Origin: Candidatus Hatepunaea meridiana
GTDB taxonomy: Bacteria; Electryoneota; AABM5-125-24; Hatepunaeales; Hatepunaeaceae
Assembly: GCA_030765125.1 (NCBI GenBank)
Contig: JAVCDD010000201.1
Span: 1-36,040 of the forward strand
Direction: 5' to 3'
Length of the DNA stretch: 36,040 nucleotides
Below the pieces are notes generated by a model. It made no database searches. It saw nothing but the letters and a program-made list of their open reading frames with translations, and was not told where the DNA came from. Both the position numbers and the translations under genes were made by a program. Of the stretch, positions 1 through 8,692 are shown piece after piece; within the stretch, counting starts at the first letter, position 1, and each line of letters opens with the position of its first letter.

Positions 1-124
1 ATGCGCCACCGTACGAGAACGCAGAAAGCTTTTCTACTCCGGTATTATTAAGTGGACGCGCAGCAAGCTTCGCTACTCCGGTGTTATTAATTTTATACAT
101 TGCTGAGCTAAAGGCATAACCGAT
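1..124. repeat. Left copy of terminal inverted repeat
   Basis: Bases 1-124 match the reverse complement of 35914-36037 at 117 of 124 positions (my count), with no gaps. Inside the repeat is a tandem pair of a unit of about 37-39 bp: each unit carries an AAGCTT-like core followed by CTACTCCGGT and TTATTAA (first unit about 18-51, second about 57-90). No gene is visible in it. The likeliest reading is a dispersed repeat at which the assembly stopped on both sides; a true element end or linear-replicon end is less likely. Confidence 0.9.
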
Positions 125-199
125 AATAGAATATATATTTCTATATAAACGGAGGAGTTCTGAACATCGGATCAGAGATGATTGTATTACGGGGTAATT

Positions 200-1126
200 A
201 TGGGCAATAGACGAAATTACAAAATTGTCCTGTTATCTGATGGCTCCGCGCAAATGCGCTCTGTAAAGCTCTCTCGATCAAAAACAATTATAGCATTCCT
301 TTCAATCATAATTCTTGTCGGATTAGTCACTTACGCAACAGGCAAGTTATTAGCTCAGCGATATATCAATATCGCTATGAGTGAAGTTCTGGACGAAAAC
401 CGGAACCTCCAGGAACACTTAAACGAAGCTGGTGAACGGCTCACCGATTTGGATCATCAACTGTCACAATTAGCCTCAAGTGACGATCAACTGCGAGTTA
501 TGGCAGATATTCCTAAGATTGACAAGGATGTCCGCGAGGTCGGTATCGGTGGTATGGTGATACCTGGGATTGATTATTCCAACGAAGATCATTTGATTGG
601 CAAGTTGCTATTTAACCTGGATAAGCTTGAACGCGAAATCAAACTTCAAAAGCAAAGCTTCCTTGAAATAGAAAGACAATTCGCAGGAAAAGACGAAATA
701 TTAGCTCATACTCCCTCGATACGCCCTGTTGAAGGCGGTCATATAAGCTCAAGTTTTGGTCGCAGGCGCGATCCTTTCACCCGTTGCTGGAAACACCACA
801 ACGGTCTGGATTTCTCCCTCGAACGAGGCACTCCGGTATTTGCAACAGCAGAAGGCGCAGTTATTTACGCCAAGAGAACACCCGGGTTTGGCAAGATCGT
901 CATTATTGACCATGGTTATGGATATAATACCGCTTACGGACACCTAAATGTATTCAATGTTGCCAAGGGACAAAAAGTAAAACGCGGTCAAAAAATCGGT
1001 GAAGTCGGTAATACCGGACGATCCACAGCGCCACATTTGCATTATGAAGTACGTATTGATAAAAAGGCGGTTGATCCGATTGATTATTTCTTTGAGGGGT
1101 ATGCGAATATTGGTAAAATCAAGTAA
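200..1126 (+). CDS. M23 (LytM-type) peptidoglycan endopeptidase, membrane-anchored
   Basis: Zinc endopeptidase of family M23, expected to cut peptide cross-links of peptidoglycan in the periplasm. From the ATG at 200 it is 308 residues. A basic N-terminus is followed by one membrane segment (about residues 29-48), then a coiled-coil-like stretch (about 60-165) and a complete M23 domain (about 180-300). Zinc ligands are visible: HNGLD (H200, D204) and the HLH motif near 279-281, with a further His in YGHL. The frame is also open from a TTG at 182, but GGGG at 191-194 favours ATG 200. A stronger GGAGGAG at 151-157 lies too far away to serve it. The coiled-coil plus M23 layout is that of EnvC/NlpD-like or bactofilin-linked proteins, so it could be a regulator of another hydrolase; the intact metal site argues for activity. 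Confidence 0.9.
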   Translation: MGNRRNYKIVLLSDGSAQMRSVKLSRSKTIIAFLSIIILVGLVTYATGKLLAQRYINIAMSEVLDENRNLQEHLNEAGERLTDLDHQLSQLASSDDQLRVMADIPKIDKDVREVGIGGMVIPGIDYSNEDHLIGKLLFNLDKLEREIKLQKQSFLEIERQFAGKDEILAHTPSIRPVEGGHISSSFGRRRDPFTRCWKHHNGLDFSLERGTPVFATAEGAVIYAKRTPGFGKIVIIDHGYGYNTAYGHLNVFNVAKGQKVKRGQKIGEVGNTGRSTAPHLHYEVRIDKKAVDPIDYFFEGYANIGKIK

Positions 1127-1138
1127 CAGAAAACAAAT

Positions 1139-2212
1139 ATGAATTATCCTGATTTAATGAGAGTGAAAACCTTCTTCACTCTCATTTTCATTTTATACAG
1201 CTTCTCTTTGCCTCTGAAGACGTTAGCAACTGATGATGAAAAATCCGGCATCGTCAAGCTCGCCTTTGTTGGTGACATATTTCTCGGTAACTGGGCTGTT
1301 GAGTTCCTTGAAAAGGAAGGGATGGATTATCCTTTCCATGGGTGTAAAGATATTTTTCAGGAAGTTGACCTCGTTATCGGCAATCTGGAAAGCCCAATTA
1401 CAGTTGCTACAGAACCCTTTATAGAAAAACAATTCCTATTGAAATCACCACCTGGGATTGAGAAAGGGTTATTCAGCGCCAACATCAGAGCAGTCAATTT
1501 AGCAAATAATCATATTCTGGATTACGGAACCGCTGGTTTGAAGTCAACAGTGCAGAGTCTTCAGTCTGCCTCAATCCAGCACTTCGGTGCAGGATTTAAA
1601 CTCGGCGAAGCGTTAAAAGAAGCTAAATTCACCATTCGTAAACAAACCATTGCCTTACTCGGTTTTTCAGCAACCTTTCCTGAAGAGTTCTGGGCGACGG
1701 ATACATCCGCCGGAACGGCATTCCCAGCCGAAGATGATGTAATTAAGACTGTTTCGAGGTGTGCAAAGGAATATGATATTGTAGTAGTATCATTTCACTG
1801 GGGCGCTGAGAAGATGGAATTTCCCAAGGATTATCAGGTTGAACTTGCGCACCTGTGCATAGACTATGGCGCCGATCTTATTATTGGACACCACCCTCAT
1901 GTTGTACAAGGTATTGAATTATATCATAATGTGCCAATCTTCTATAGCCTTGGCAACTATGCCTTTGCATCCTATAGTAAATCCGCAATAACCGGCTTGA
2001 TCGCCAGGGTTCATTTATCAGATGGAAAGGTCGTTCTGGCAGAGGCGATTCCGATTAATGTGAATAACTATGAAAGGAACTTTCAACCCGTTCCACTGGA
2101 AAAGGATAGATATTCCCTGTTTATTAATGATTTAGGGAGTTTATCGCTTTCGTTGAATGAAGGAAGGAATGTTATTTCTAAGAGTGGGATGGTTCAATTG
2201 GGGAATGAATAG
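1139..2212 (+). CDS. CapA/PgsA-family metallophosphatase-like protein
   Basis: A 357-residue member of the CapA family (poly-gamma-glutamate synthesis protein A; calcineurin-like metallophosphatase fold). The blocks appear in order: FVGDIFLGN (about 43-51), IGNLESPIT (about 80-88), NLANNHILDYG (about 120-130), SFHWGAEKM (about 218-226), GHHPHVVQG (about 250-258) and YSLGNYAF. A signal peptide or signal anchor (about 11-30) precedes the domain, so it should act outside the cytoplasm. An ATG at 1157 is an alternative start that gives a better signal peptide. No CapB/CapC ligase genes are nearby, so a poly-glutamate role cannot be assumed; stand-alone members are common and of unknown substrate. 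It follows the M23 gene by 12 bp and is probably co-transcribed with it. Confidence 0.88.
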   Translation: MNYPDLMRVKTFFTLIFILYSFSLPLKTLATDDEKSGIVKLAFVGDIFLGNWAVEFLEKEGMDYPFHGCKDIFQEVDLVIGNLESPITVATEPFIEKQFLLKSPPGIEKGLFSANIRAVNLANNHILDYGTAGLKSTVQSLQSASIQHFGAGFKLGEALKEAKFTIRKQTIALLGFSATFPEEFWATDTSAGTAFPAEDDVIKTVSRCAKEYDIVVVSFHWGAEKMEFPKDYQVELAHLCIDYGADLIIGHHPHVVQGIELYHNVPIFYSLGNYAFASYSKSAITGLIARVHLSDGKVVLAEAIPINVNNYERNFQPVPLEKDRYSLFINDLGSLSLSLNEGRNVISKSGMVQLGNE

Positions 2213-2232
2213 AAGTGGATTGTATGTGATTA

Positions 2233-2321
2233 CTTTGGAGTGCGCAAGCCATGCTTGCGCTTTCTTTTACACTGCACAAAATCACTACACAAAGCGCAAG
2301 CATGGCTTGCGCACTCCAAAG
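2233..2321. repeat. Perfect 31-bp inverted repeat between convergent genes
   Basis: Arms 2233-2263 and 2291-2321 are perfectly complementary with a 27-base loop. Each arm contains a smaller palindrome (GCGCAAGC/GCTTGCGC) next to ACTCCAAAG, so the structure is nested. It occupies the gap between the CapA gene (ends 2212) and the hybrid kinase (ends 2332 on the other strand), where it could act as a two-way transcription barrier. It has no clear U-tract, so a classical terminator role is uncertain. The layout matches the repeat at 17368-17451. Confidence 0.9.
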
Positions 2322-2331
2322 AGATATAACG

Positions 2332-4650
2332 CTACCCCTGTTTATTAAGCACAGAACGTATTTTATTTAGCAGAATAGACGGGCTGTAAGGTTTCTGGAT
2401 AAATCCTGACAATCCTTCTCCGCCAAAACAATCAGTTGCCATATCCTCGCCATAACCACTTGAAAGTATTACGGGGATATCTTTCCGTATTTTTACTATT
2501 TCAATGGAAGCCTCCTCACCATTCATCTTTGGCATTGTAAAATCCATCAGCACTAACCGAATGTCGTCAGAGTGCTTTCGAAAAACATCAACACCTTCAC
2601 GACCATTAGATGCCGTTAGAACCGTATAACCTGCCTTTTCAAGCACCAATCTTACCAGATTTCGAATTGCAACCTCATCATCGACAACCAAAACGGTTCC
2701 ACTGCCATGCCAGATATCATCATTTTGTGTTTCCTCTTTTTTCTCAATAGCGGAAAATACTTTTACTGGGAAAAGAACCTTGAACGTCGTCCCTATATCC
2801 GGTTCACTGGAAACTCCAACTGCGCCATTATGACCGCGGATAATTCCCAGAACCGCTGCCAGTCCTAAACTTCTGCCGACGAATTTAGTTGAATAGAATG
2901 GATCAAATACTCTAGATAGGATTTCCGTGTTCATACCGCAACCATTATCAGTAATTTCGACATAAGTGTAAGTGCCATCCTTTAAATCATCATCGAGATA
3001 CGTACTGCTGAGATATTTACTGTTACATTCCATCACACCTGTAGAAACTGTTATAACGCCACTCTTTTCCTCAATTGCTTCAGATGCATTCTCAACTAAT
3101 TGTGTGATAACCTGTCGGATTTGCGAGGAATCGCCTTCCATAAATGGTAGATTGCTTTGTAAATTCAGTTTTAAGTCTATGTTATTCGAAACGGTATCTT
3201 TCAGAAATTGAGATATTTCTGTTATTAACTGTGAAAGATCAATTGCTGAGACTACAAACATACCTTTGCCGGAATATGCCAGCATCTGTTTGGTTAATTC
3301 AGCAGCTCGAAATGTAGATTTCTCAACCTGTTTCAGTCTTTCGTATTCCGGAGAAACGGAAGACATATTCATCATTGCCAGACCGGTATTACCGAGAATT
3401 GCCTGTAACGAATTATTAAAATCATGAGCTATTCCACCGGCTAAAACACTCAGGCTTTCGAGTTTTTCTATCTGTTTGATCTTCGCATCTATTTTCTCGC
3501 GTTCCAGTTTAAGTCTTACATTCTCAGTAATATCCTCAAGCGTTCCTTCGTAATAAAGAACTTTGCCATTTCTATCCTTAATCGCCTTCGCATTTTCTCG
3601 AACATAGATTATTTCACCGTCTTTCCGCTTCAAAGTTGTTTCGAAATCCCTGATTTCACCATTTTCTTCAAGCATTTCTTCATACTTCTTTCTTTCATAG
3701 CCTAATTCGTAAAGATCATCTTCAAGATTACGTTCGGAAAGGTCTTCAAATGTATCGTATCCCAGCATTTTTACCATTGCCGGATTTGCCAGTATTATTT
3801 TCCCATCCTGTGTTGTCCTGTAAAGTCCTATAGTCAGATTATTGCATAAGCTCTGGTAGCGTTCTAATAAATCCTGCATTTCCCTTTCAACGTCTTCTTG
3901 TCTGGTAATATCCTGTAAAATGAAAACAGTGCCGACAATATTACCTTCATCATCATTTATTGGCGCACAGCAATCAGCGATGGGTACTTTCTCACCAGAT
4001 CTATTGATCAGAAATGTTTTTTCCGTAAATCTATTTGTAACTTCCTCTCGGAGCACTCTATCAGCTATTTCCTGTATAGTTTCATTATCATCTAAATTCT
4101 CAATAACCAGAATATCCTCTAATGATTTTCCAATAATATCGTTATGTTTCCAACCCGTAAGAGCTTCTGCTGCTGGATTTACATAAACAACATTACCTTT
4201 GATATCAGCCGCCAGAACGGCATCTCCGATGCTTTTAAGTGTGGTAGAAAGCCATCTTTCACTCTTTCTTAATTTGCTTTCCATACTATGCTTATAGAGA
4301 GCGATCTCGATAATTGTACTCAGATCCCTCTCCTCGTAAGGTTTAAGCAGATAACCGGCAGGTTCGGTTAATTTTGCGCGTTTTAACGTATCATCATCAG
4401 CGTAGGCGGTAAGATAAACAATCGGAATATCGTGGGATTTTCGCAGTTGTTTAGCAGCGTGGATACCATCCATTTTACCTTCCAACTTGATATCCATCAA
4501 AATCAGATCCGGTTGTGTGTCTTCAACGTGAGTGATGACCTCTTCACCGAATGATACAACTGCCGGAACCGAATGCCCGAGGTTCTCCAGTTTGTTCCGG
4601 ATACCCTGAGCGACGATTCCCTCGTCCTCAACAATTAATATCTTTGACAT
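2332..4650 (-). CDS. Hybrid histidine kinase: REC-PAS-PAS-HisKA-HATPase-REC
   Basis: A 772-residue soluble hybrid kinase without a membrane segment. Order: N-terminal receiver (1-120, phospho-acceptor D53 in LMDIKL), PAS (about 127-250), PAS (about 262-380), HisKA with H409 in AGGIAHDFNNSLQ, HATPase_c with N521 and DNGCGM (about 568-573), then a C-terminal receiver (about 650-770, D703 in LMDFTM). The usual GRGLGLAAV of this kinase group reads GRSLGLAAV, a small change in the ATP lid. A receiver in front suggests it takes phosphate from another kinase, and the neighbouring PAS/GAF kinase (51 bp upstream in the same direction) is the obvious candidate. No DNA-binding output lies beside it. Family call is firm; the stimulus is unknown. 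Confidence 0.93.
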   Translation of the reverse strand: MSKILIVEDEGIVAQGIRNKLENLGHSVPAVVSFGEEVITHVEDTQPDLILMDIKLEGKMDGIHAAKQLRKSHDIPIVYLTAYADDDTLKRAKLTEPAGYLLKPYEERDLSTIIEIALYKHSMESKLRKSERWLSTTLKSIGDAVLAADIKGNVVYVNPAAEALTGWKHNDIIGKSLEDILVIENLDDNETIQEIADRVLREEVTNRFTEKTFLINRSGEKVPIADCCAPINDDEGNIVGTVFILQDITRQEDVEREMQDLLERYQSLCNNLTIGLYRTTQDGKIILANPAMVKMLGYDTFEDLSERNLEDDLYELGYERKKYEEMLEENGEIRDFETTLKRKDGEIIYVRENAKAIKDRNGKVLYYEGTLEDITENVRLKLEREKIDAKIKQIEKLESLSVLAGGIAHDFNNSLQAILGNTGLAMMNMSSVSPEYERLKQVEKSTFRAAELTKQMLAYSGKGMFVVSAIDLSQLITEISQFLKDTVSNNIDLKLNLQSNLPFMEGDSSQIRQVITQLVENASEAIEEKSGVITVSTGVMECNSKYLSSTYLDDDLKDGTYTYVEITDNGCGMNTEILSRVFDPFYSTKFVGRSLGLAAVLGIIRGHNGAVGVSSEPDIGTTFKVLFPVKVFSAIEKKEETQNDDIWHGSGTVLVVDDEVAIRNLVRLVLEKAGYTVLTASNGREGVDVFRKHSDDIRLVLMDFTMPKMNGEEASIEIVKIRKDIPVILSSGYGEDMATDCFGGEGLSGFIQKPYSPSILLNKIRSVLNKQG

Positions 4651-4677
4651 TGTTTTAATTCTTTTAGATTGGTAACA

Positions 4678-4704
4678 TAGCCCGGTTTCGATAAAACTGG
4701 GCTA
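4678..4704. repeat. Short hairpin overlapping a stop codon
   Basis: An imperfect palindrome with 11-base arms (4678-4688 and 4694-4704, one mismatch): TAGCCCGGTTT against AAACTGGGCTA. Its last three bases are the TAG stop of the PAS/GAF kinase on the minus strand. A second copy of the same family lies at 19543-19569. Sitting in the 51-bp gap between the two kinase genes, it could lower expression of the downstream hybrid kinase. Confidence 0.75.
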
Positions 4705-7002
4705 CTGTTTATTGGGTTTATACTTCCCGGTCGGAAATGTGATTCTGAAGGCAGCTCCGGCTTGGTTTTCCAACTCTATTGTGCCATGAATTTGTTTAAT
4801 TAAAGTATTAACTAACTGCAGACCTAATGTTTCAGGTTTCCGCAAGTCGTAGCCTGCCGGGAATCCGCTGCCATTGTCAGCATATATTAATGTATATTCC
4901 CTATAATTATCAGTAATTAGAAGAATGTTGATTTCAGCGTTCCGGTTATCTTTAAAGGCATGCTTAAACGAGTTGGTAACCAGTTCGTTGATAATCAATG
5001 CACAAGGAATTGCAGTCCCGATTTCAAAAAAGATACCACTGACATTTATTTTGAATTTAACAGTTTCTGGTGTAAATCCAAATGAATATAGCAGAGAATT
5101 TGTCAGACTCTCAATATAATCACCGAAATCTATTTCAGAAAGGTTTTCTGATATATACAATTTCTCATGGATAAGAGAAATACTGCGGATCCGGTTACGG
5201 CTTTCCTTGAAAAGCTTAAATGCTTGTTTATCTTTAATACTGCCGCTTTGTAGATCGAGAAGACTGGAGATGATCTGAAAATTATTCTTGACTCGATGAT
5301 GTACTTCTTTAATAAGCGCTTCTTTCTCAAAGATCAAAGACTTGAGGTGTTTCTCCGTTTCGATACGTTTGCTGATATCGCTAACCATACCAAGAACTAC
5401 TTTCTTTCCCCTAATATTTATCAAACTCGTATTGATTTCGACATCTTTCTTTAATCCGTCTTTCATCTTCAGTACAAAGGAATCCGGACCGGTTGATCTG
5501 CCCATCTGATTAAGAGCAAGTAATTTGGCGGCTTTAATGATTTCTTTAGGGCTGAGGAGTTTTAGTTTAAGGAAATATTTGTTTGTCAATTCCTCTTTCT
5601 TGTAACCGATAATTTCTTCAGCTTTCTTGTTCCCAAATAGGAATTTACCTTGGAGATCGTTGTAATAGATGCCTAAGGGAGCGTCATCAATTAGAATCCT
5701 GTATTTTTCTTCCGATTCCAGTAATTTTTCTTCAGATTGTTTGCGCAGAGTAATATCACGAATTATGCCAATATCTCCAATAAGTTGACTTTTTTCATCA
5801 CGCAAGGGGTTAGTAACAACTTCTGTCCAGATTGTGGTTTTATCATTGCGGATCAATTCAAGCTCTATTCGAATTGTAAGGTTCATCCCTGTCTCAAGAC
5901 GCTTGGCTTCATTTCTTTGTCTAAAAGCTTTCTGGAAATCCCGGTATGAAGCAGGCGTTAAGACATCCTTTACTGATAATGACAGCATCTCTTCCTTTGT
6001 ATATCCGAGTATAAATCTAACAGATGGGCTTGCATAAGTGAAACGCATATCGGTATCAATCGTCCAGATAATGTCGCTGGAACTCTCCGCCAACAGCCTG
6101 AATTCCTTTTCGCTCTTTATTAGAGCTTCCTCTGCTTTCAAACGAGCAATAGCGCTGCCGACACGCGATGCGATGGATTCAAGTGCATTGCGAGCGGAAT
6201 CAGGAACATCATCCATTGTATGCGATGCGATATTTAAGCAGGCAATTACTTTTTCATTATGTAAAATTGGTATTACTGCAATTGCGCGCAGCTTTTCCTG
6301 TTTGCGGGTGTTCTTTATAGGAATTGACATCTCTTGATGTCTGGTATAGATTGGCTTACCTTCTAATACCAATTTGGTGGAAGGTGATTCAGAGTCGTAG
6401 TGAGAAGCGCTTTGAACAAATTCTCTTGTGAATCCTTTATAAGTAGCAATATCGAGTTCTGAATTTTCACTGACAAGATAAATTCCAGCGCAATCCATTC
6501 CGGAAACTTCAATTGCAGCGTCAATACAAAGATACAAAGCTTCCTTCAGGTCGGAAATCGCACTTAATCCTATGCTTAAATCGCGTTGAGTAAGTGTAAG
6601 TAATTCCAGTTGTTTAAGATATGTGATGTCATGGAGAACCACCTGGATCACCTTCTCTCCTATCTTTGGATCCTCGATTAAATATGCGCTGAAATTTACC
6701 CACTTCTCTTTGCCGGTTAGGGTTTTAAAATCATATTCGAGGTATCGCAGTTCTCCTTGCTTGATTATTTTATCACGAATTAATAAATTTGGATAATCAT
6801 ATACAAACAGATCTGAAATGTTTTTTCCTGTTACATCATTCGGATTCGGATATTCATTCTCCAGTTCAAGGATTGATACAGCCTGTTGATCTATAAACAG
6901 TATTGTACCATCAAGTTTGTACCTGATTACCCCGATGCCGGCAAGTTCCATCGCTTCCTGACGGATATTGCACAGTTCGGTATTGCTTGGGCAGGAGTTC
7001 AT
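4702..7002 (-). CDS. PAS-GAF-PAS-PAS sensor kinase of the HisKA_2 (HWE-like) group
   Basis: A 766-residue cytoplasmic sensor kinase when read from the ATG at 7002. Order: PAS (about 12-130), GAF (about 140-290), PAS (about 300-425), PAS (about 430-550), HisKA_2 with EVHHRVKNNFQ (phospho-acceptor His near 568), and HATPase_c with NELVTNSFKHAF and DNGSGFP. HisKA_2 kinases often feed stand-alone or hybrid receivers, which fits the receiver-first kinase next door. The frame stays open upstream to 7050, but those 16 residues come from a low-complexity repeat rich in CTTTGG-like words, so 7002 is preferred; no clear ribosome binding site marks either start. The stop codon lies in a dispersed hairpin at 4678-4704. 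Confidence 0.9.
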   Translation of the reverse strand: MNSCPSNTELCNIRQEAMELAGIGVIRYKLDGTILFIDQQAVSILELENEYPNPNDVTGKNISDLFVYDYPNLLIRDKIIKQGELRYLEYDFKTLTGKEKWVNFSAYLIEDPKIGEKVIQVVLHDITYLKQLELLTLTQRDLSIGLSAISDLKEALYLCIDAAIEVSGMDCAGIYLVSENSELDIATYKGFTREFVQSASHYDSESPSTKLVLEGKPIYTRHQEMSIPIKNTRKQEKLRAIAVIPILHNEKVIACLNIASHTMDDVPDSARNALESIASRVGSAIARLKAEEALIKSEKEFRLLAESSSDIIWTIDTDMRFTYASPSVRFILGYTKEEMLSLSVKDVLTPASYRDFQKAFRQRNEAKRLETGMNLTIRIELELIRNDKTTIWTEVVTNPLRDEKSQLIGDIGIIRDITLRKQSEEKLLESEEKYRILIDDAPLGIYYNDLQGKFLFGNKKAEEIIGYKKEELTNKYFLKLKLLSPKEIIKAAKLLALNQMGRSTGPDSFVLKMKDGLKKDVEINTSLINIRGKKVVLGMVSDISKRIETEKHLKSLIFEKEALIKEVHHRVKNNFQIISSLLDLQSGSIKDKQAFKLFKESRNRIRSISLIHEKLYISENLSEIDFGDYIESLTNSLLYSFGFTPETVKFKINVSGIFFEIGTAIPCALIINELVTNSFKHAFKDNRNAEINILLITDNYREYTLIYADNGSGFPAGYDLRKPETLGLQLVNTLIKQIHGTIELENQAGAAFRITFPTGKYKPNKQ

Positions 7003-7078
7003 TTTTAGTCTTTGGTCTTTTGTCATTGGGCTCTGGGCTTTGGTTCTCACCTTTTTTTTCGTCCTTGCTATTCGCTCT
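7003..7078. repeat. Degenerate short-period repeat in the gcvPB/kinase spacer
   Basis: The 76-base spacer is made largely of words like TCTTTGG, GGGCTCTGGGC and TTTGGTTCT, a degenerate array with a period of about 6-8 bases. A related array flanks the tRNA-Met at 16385-16455. It creates an open but probably untranslated extension of the downstream kinase. Confidence 0.6.
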
Positions 7079-8518
7079 TCATCCTTCGTACTTCACATCA
7101 AGCTTCCTTGCTGCCATAACTTCATCCAAACGAAATACAGGTGTCTTTAGTGGAGCGTTTTTCAGCATTTCCGGCGTCTCATTTACTTCCTGGTCAATCC
7201 TTCGCATTACTTCAATGAAATTATCGAGGGTTCCTAAGGTTTCCGTTTCGGTCGGTTCAATCATAAGAGCTTCGTGAACGATCAGCGGAAAGTTAATCGT
7301 CGGGGCGTGAATACCAAAGTCCAATAATCGCTTGGCAATGTTTACGGCTTTCAGCCCATCGTTGCTCTGATTGTCTGCTGAGAATACAACTTCGTGCATA
7401 CAAAGGTCATTATAGGGCAGTTTATAGATGTCCATCAATCTGGTGCGGATATAGTTAGCATTCAGTATCGCTGTTTCCGATACATTCTTAAAACCTTCAC
7501 CACCAAGCGATCTTATGTATGCTGCAGCGCGTACTAATATTGAAAAGTTACCGAAGAATGATTGCACGCGTCCGATAGAATCAGGACGATCCCAATCCCA
7601 ATCCGGATTTTCGACTCCATCAACCTTTATACGAGGTATCGGCAGAAACTTCTCAAGTTCAGCGATAACTGCAACGGGACCTGAGCCAGGACCGCCTCCA
7701 CCGTGGGGCGTCGAGAAGGTCTTGTGCAGGTTCAGATGAACGATGTCAAACCCCATATCCCCCGGTCGTGCTAACCCCATCAGAGCGTTCATATTAGCGC
7801 CGTCCATATAGAGTAGCGCTCCGATGCTATGCACTGCTTCCGCTACCTCGTCAATCTGATCCTCGAATAGACCAAGCGTACTCGGGTTGGTAACCATTAG
7901 CGCTGCGACATCTGGCTTAAGGGCATTTTGAAGCGCAGCAATGTCTATCCGACCTCGCTCATTGGACGGTATGTGAACCGGTTCAAAGCCTGCCATTACA
8001 ATCGAAGCCGGATTAGTGCCGTGCGAAGAATCGGGGATCAGCACCTTCTTACGATGCTCACCGTTTGCGAGGTGATAAGCTTGCGTCAGGAACATCCCTG
8101 TTAATTCACCGTGGGATCCGGCGGCAGGCTGCAACGTCACGGCTGGCAGTCCCGTTATCTCGCACAGCCACTCTTCCAGGCTCAACATCATCTTCAGAGC
8201 GCCCTGAATTGTAGAAGCCGGTTGATAAGGATGAAGCCCCGCAAAACCAGGCAAGGCTGATATGTTTTCATTGACCTTGGGATTGTACTTCATCGTGCAG
8301 GAACCCAGCGGGTAGAAGCCCTTGTCAACGTGATGATTCATCGTTGAAAGGTTGACAAAATGACGCATCACTTCCGGTTCGGCGACTTGAGGCAGATCAA
8401 GTTCCTGACGACGTAAATCATCAGGGAGTCCCTGAACGTCGTCAGGGATGTCCGATTTGGGTATATGGCTGCAATGAATAGCCGGATTGTTTTGTTCAAA
8501 GATTAAGGGTATGGGCAT
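7079..8518 (-). CDS. gcvPB: Glycine dehydrogenase (decarboxylating) subunit 2
   Basis: PLP-binding half of the split P-protein of the glycine cleavage system, which decarboxylates glycine and passes the aminomethyl group to the lipoyl H-protein. At 479 residues it has the normal length. Diagnostic blocks: GFYPLGSCTMKYNPK (about 67-81), SHGTNPAS (about 165-172), MDGANMNA (about 238-245), and HLNLHKTFSTPHGGGGPG with the PLP lysine at about K266. The partner gcvPA and the gcvT and gcvH genes are not in this window, and no glycine riboswitch is visible upstream. It starts with ATG and a weak ribosome binding site. The nearest upstream gene on the same strand is 161 bp away, across repeats, so it probably has its own promoter. 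Confidence 0.96.
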   Translation of the reverse strand: MPIPLIFEQNNPAIHCSHIPKSDIPDDVQGLPDDLRRQELDLPQVAEPEVMRHFVNLSTMNHHVDKGFYPLGSCTMKYNPKVNENISALPGFAGLHPYQPASTIQGALKMMLSLEEWLCEITGLPAVTLQPAAGSHGELTGMFLTQAYHLANGEHRKKVLIPDSSHGTNPASIVMAGFEPVHIPSNERGRIDIAALQNALKPDVAALMVTNPSTLGLFEDQIDEVAEAVHSIGALLYMDGANMNALMGLARPGDMGFDIVHLNLHKTFSTPHGGGGPGSGPVAVIAELEKFLPIPRIKVDGVENPDWDWDRPDSIGRVQSFFGNFSILVRAAAYIRSLGGEGFKNVSETAILNANYIRTRLMDIYKLPYNDLCMHEVVFSADNQSNDGLKAVNIAKRLLDFGIHAPTINFPLIVHEALMIEPTETETLGTLDNFIEVMRRIDQEVNETPEMLKNAPLKTPVFRLDEVMAARKLDVKYEG

Positions 8519-8549
8519 TCTATTTAAAATCCTACTTTTATTGATCTAA

Positions 8550-8692
8550 AGTTGTATCGTTCTACTGTTTCATTGTTTTATTGCTGCTTTCTGATCGGGA
8601 TCTGGGACAAGTTTTCAGGAATCAAAAATTTCAACTTGTTACTTGCCACTTGTTACTTGTTACTTGTTACTTGCCACTTCTATGTGTTACTT
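8550..8692. repeat. Short-period tandem array (ACTTGTT 7-mers) ending in a stop codon
   Basis: From 8634 to 8682 the sequence is seven consecutive 7-mers: ACTTGTT, ACTTGCC, three ACTTGTT, ACTTGCC, ACTTCTA. The last unit contains the stop codon (8680-8682) of the minus-strand gene next to it. Bases about 8560-8600 hold looser words of the ATTGTTTT/ATTGCTGC type. The whole stretch fills the spacer upstream of gcvPB. A related ACTTGTT array, again holding a stop codon, is at 31585-31604. Confidence 0.85.

Noticed and set aside
178..210. Ten-codon leader reading frame (ATG 178) before the M23 gene
   Set aside because: Possible, but the GGAGGAG at 151-157 is about 20 bases away and nothing in its sequence suggests attenuation.
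749..947. Two overlapping 63-64 residue frames, one on each strand, inside the M23 domain
   Set aside because: Both lie fully within the conserved M23 coding frame, lack ribosome binding sites and resemble nothing.
7003..7050. N-terminal 16-residue extension of the PAS/GAF kinase
   Set aside because: Encoded by low-complexity repeat DNA; a Met at 7002 directly precedes the first recognisable PAS sequence.
8519..8679. Glycine riboswitch upstream of gcvPB
   Set aside because: The spacer is occupied by short tandem repeats, and no tandem aptamer-like conserved core was seen.
8634..8682. Possible CRISPR array
   Set aside because: Units are 7 bp with no spacers; no cas genes are present. The other tandem arrays are excluded for the same reason.
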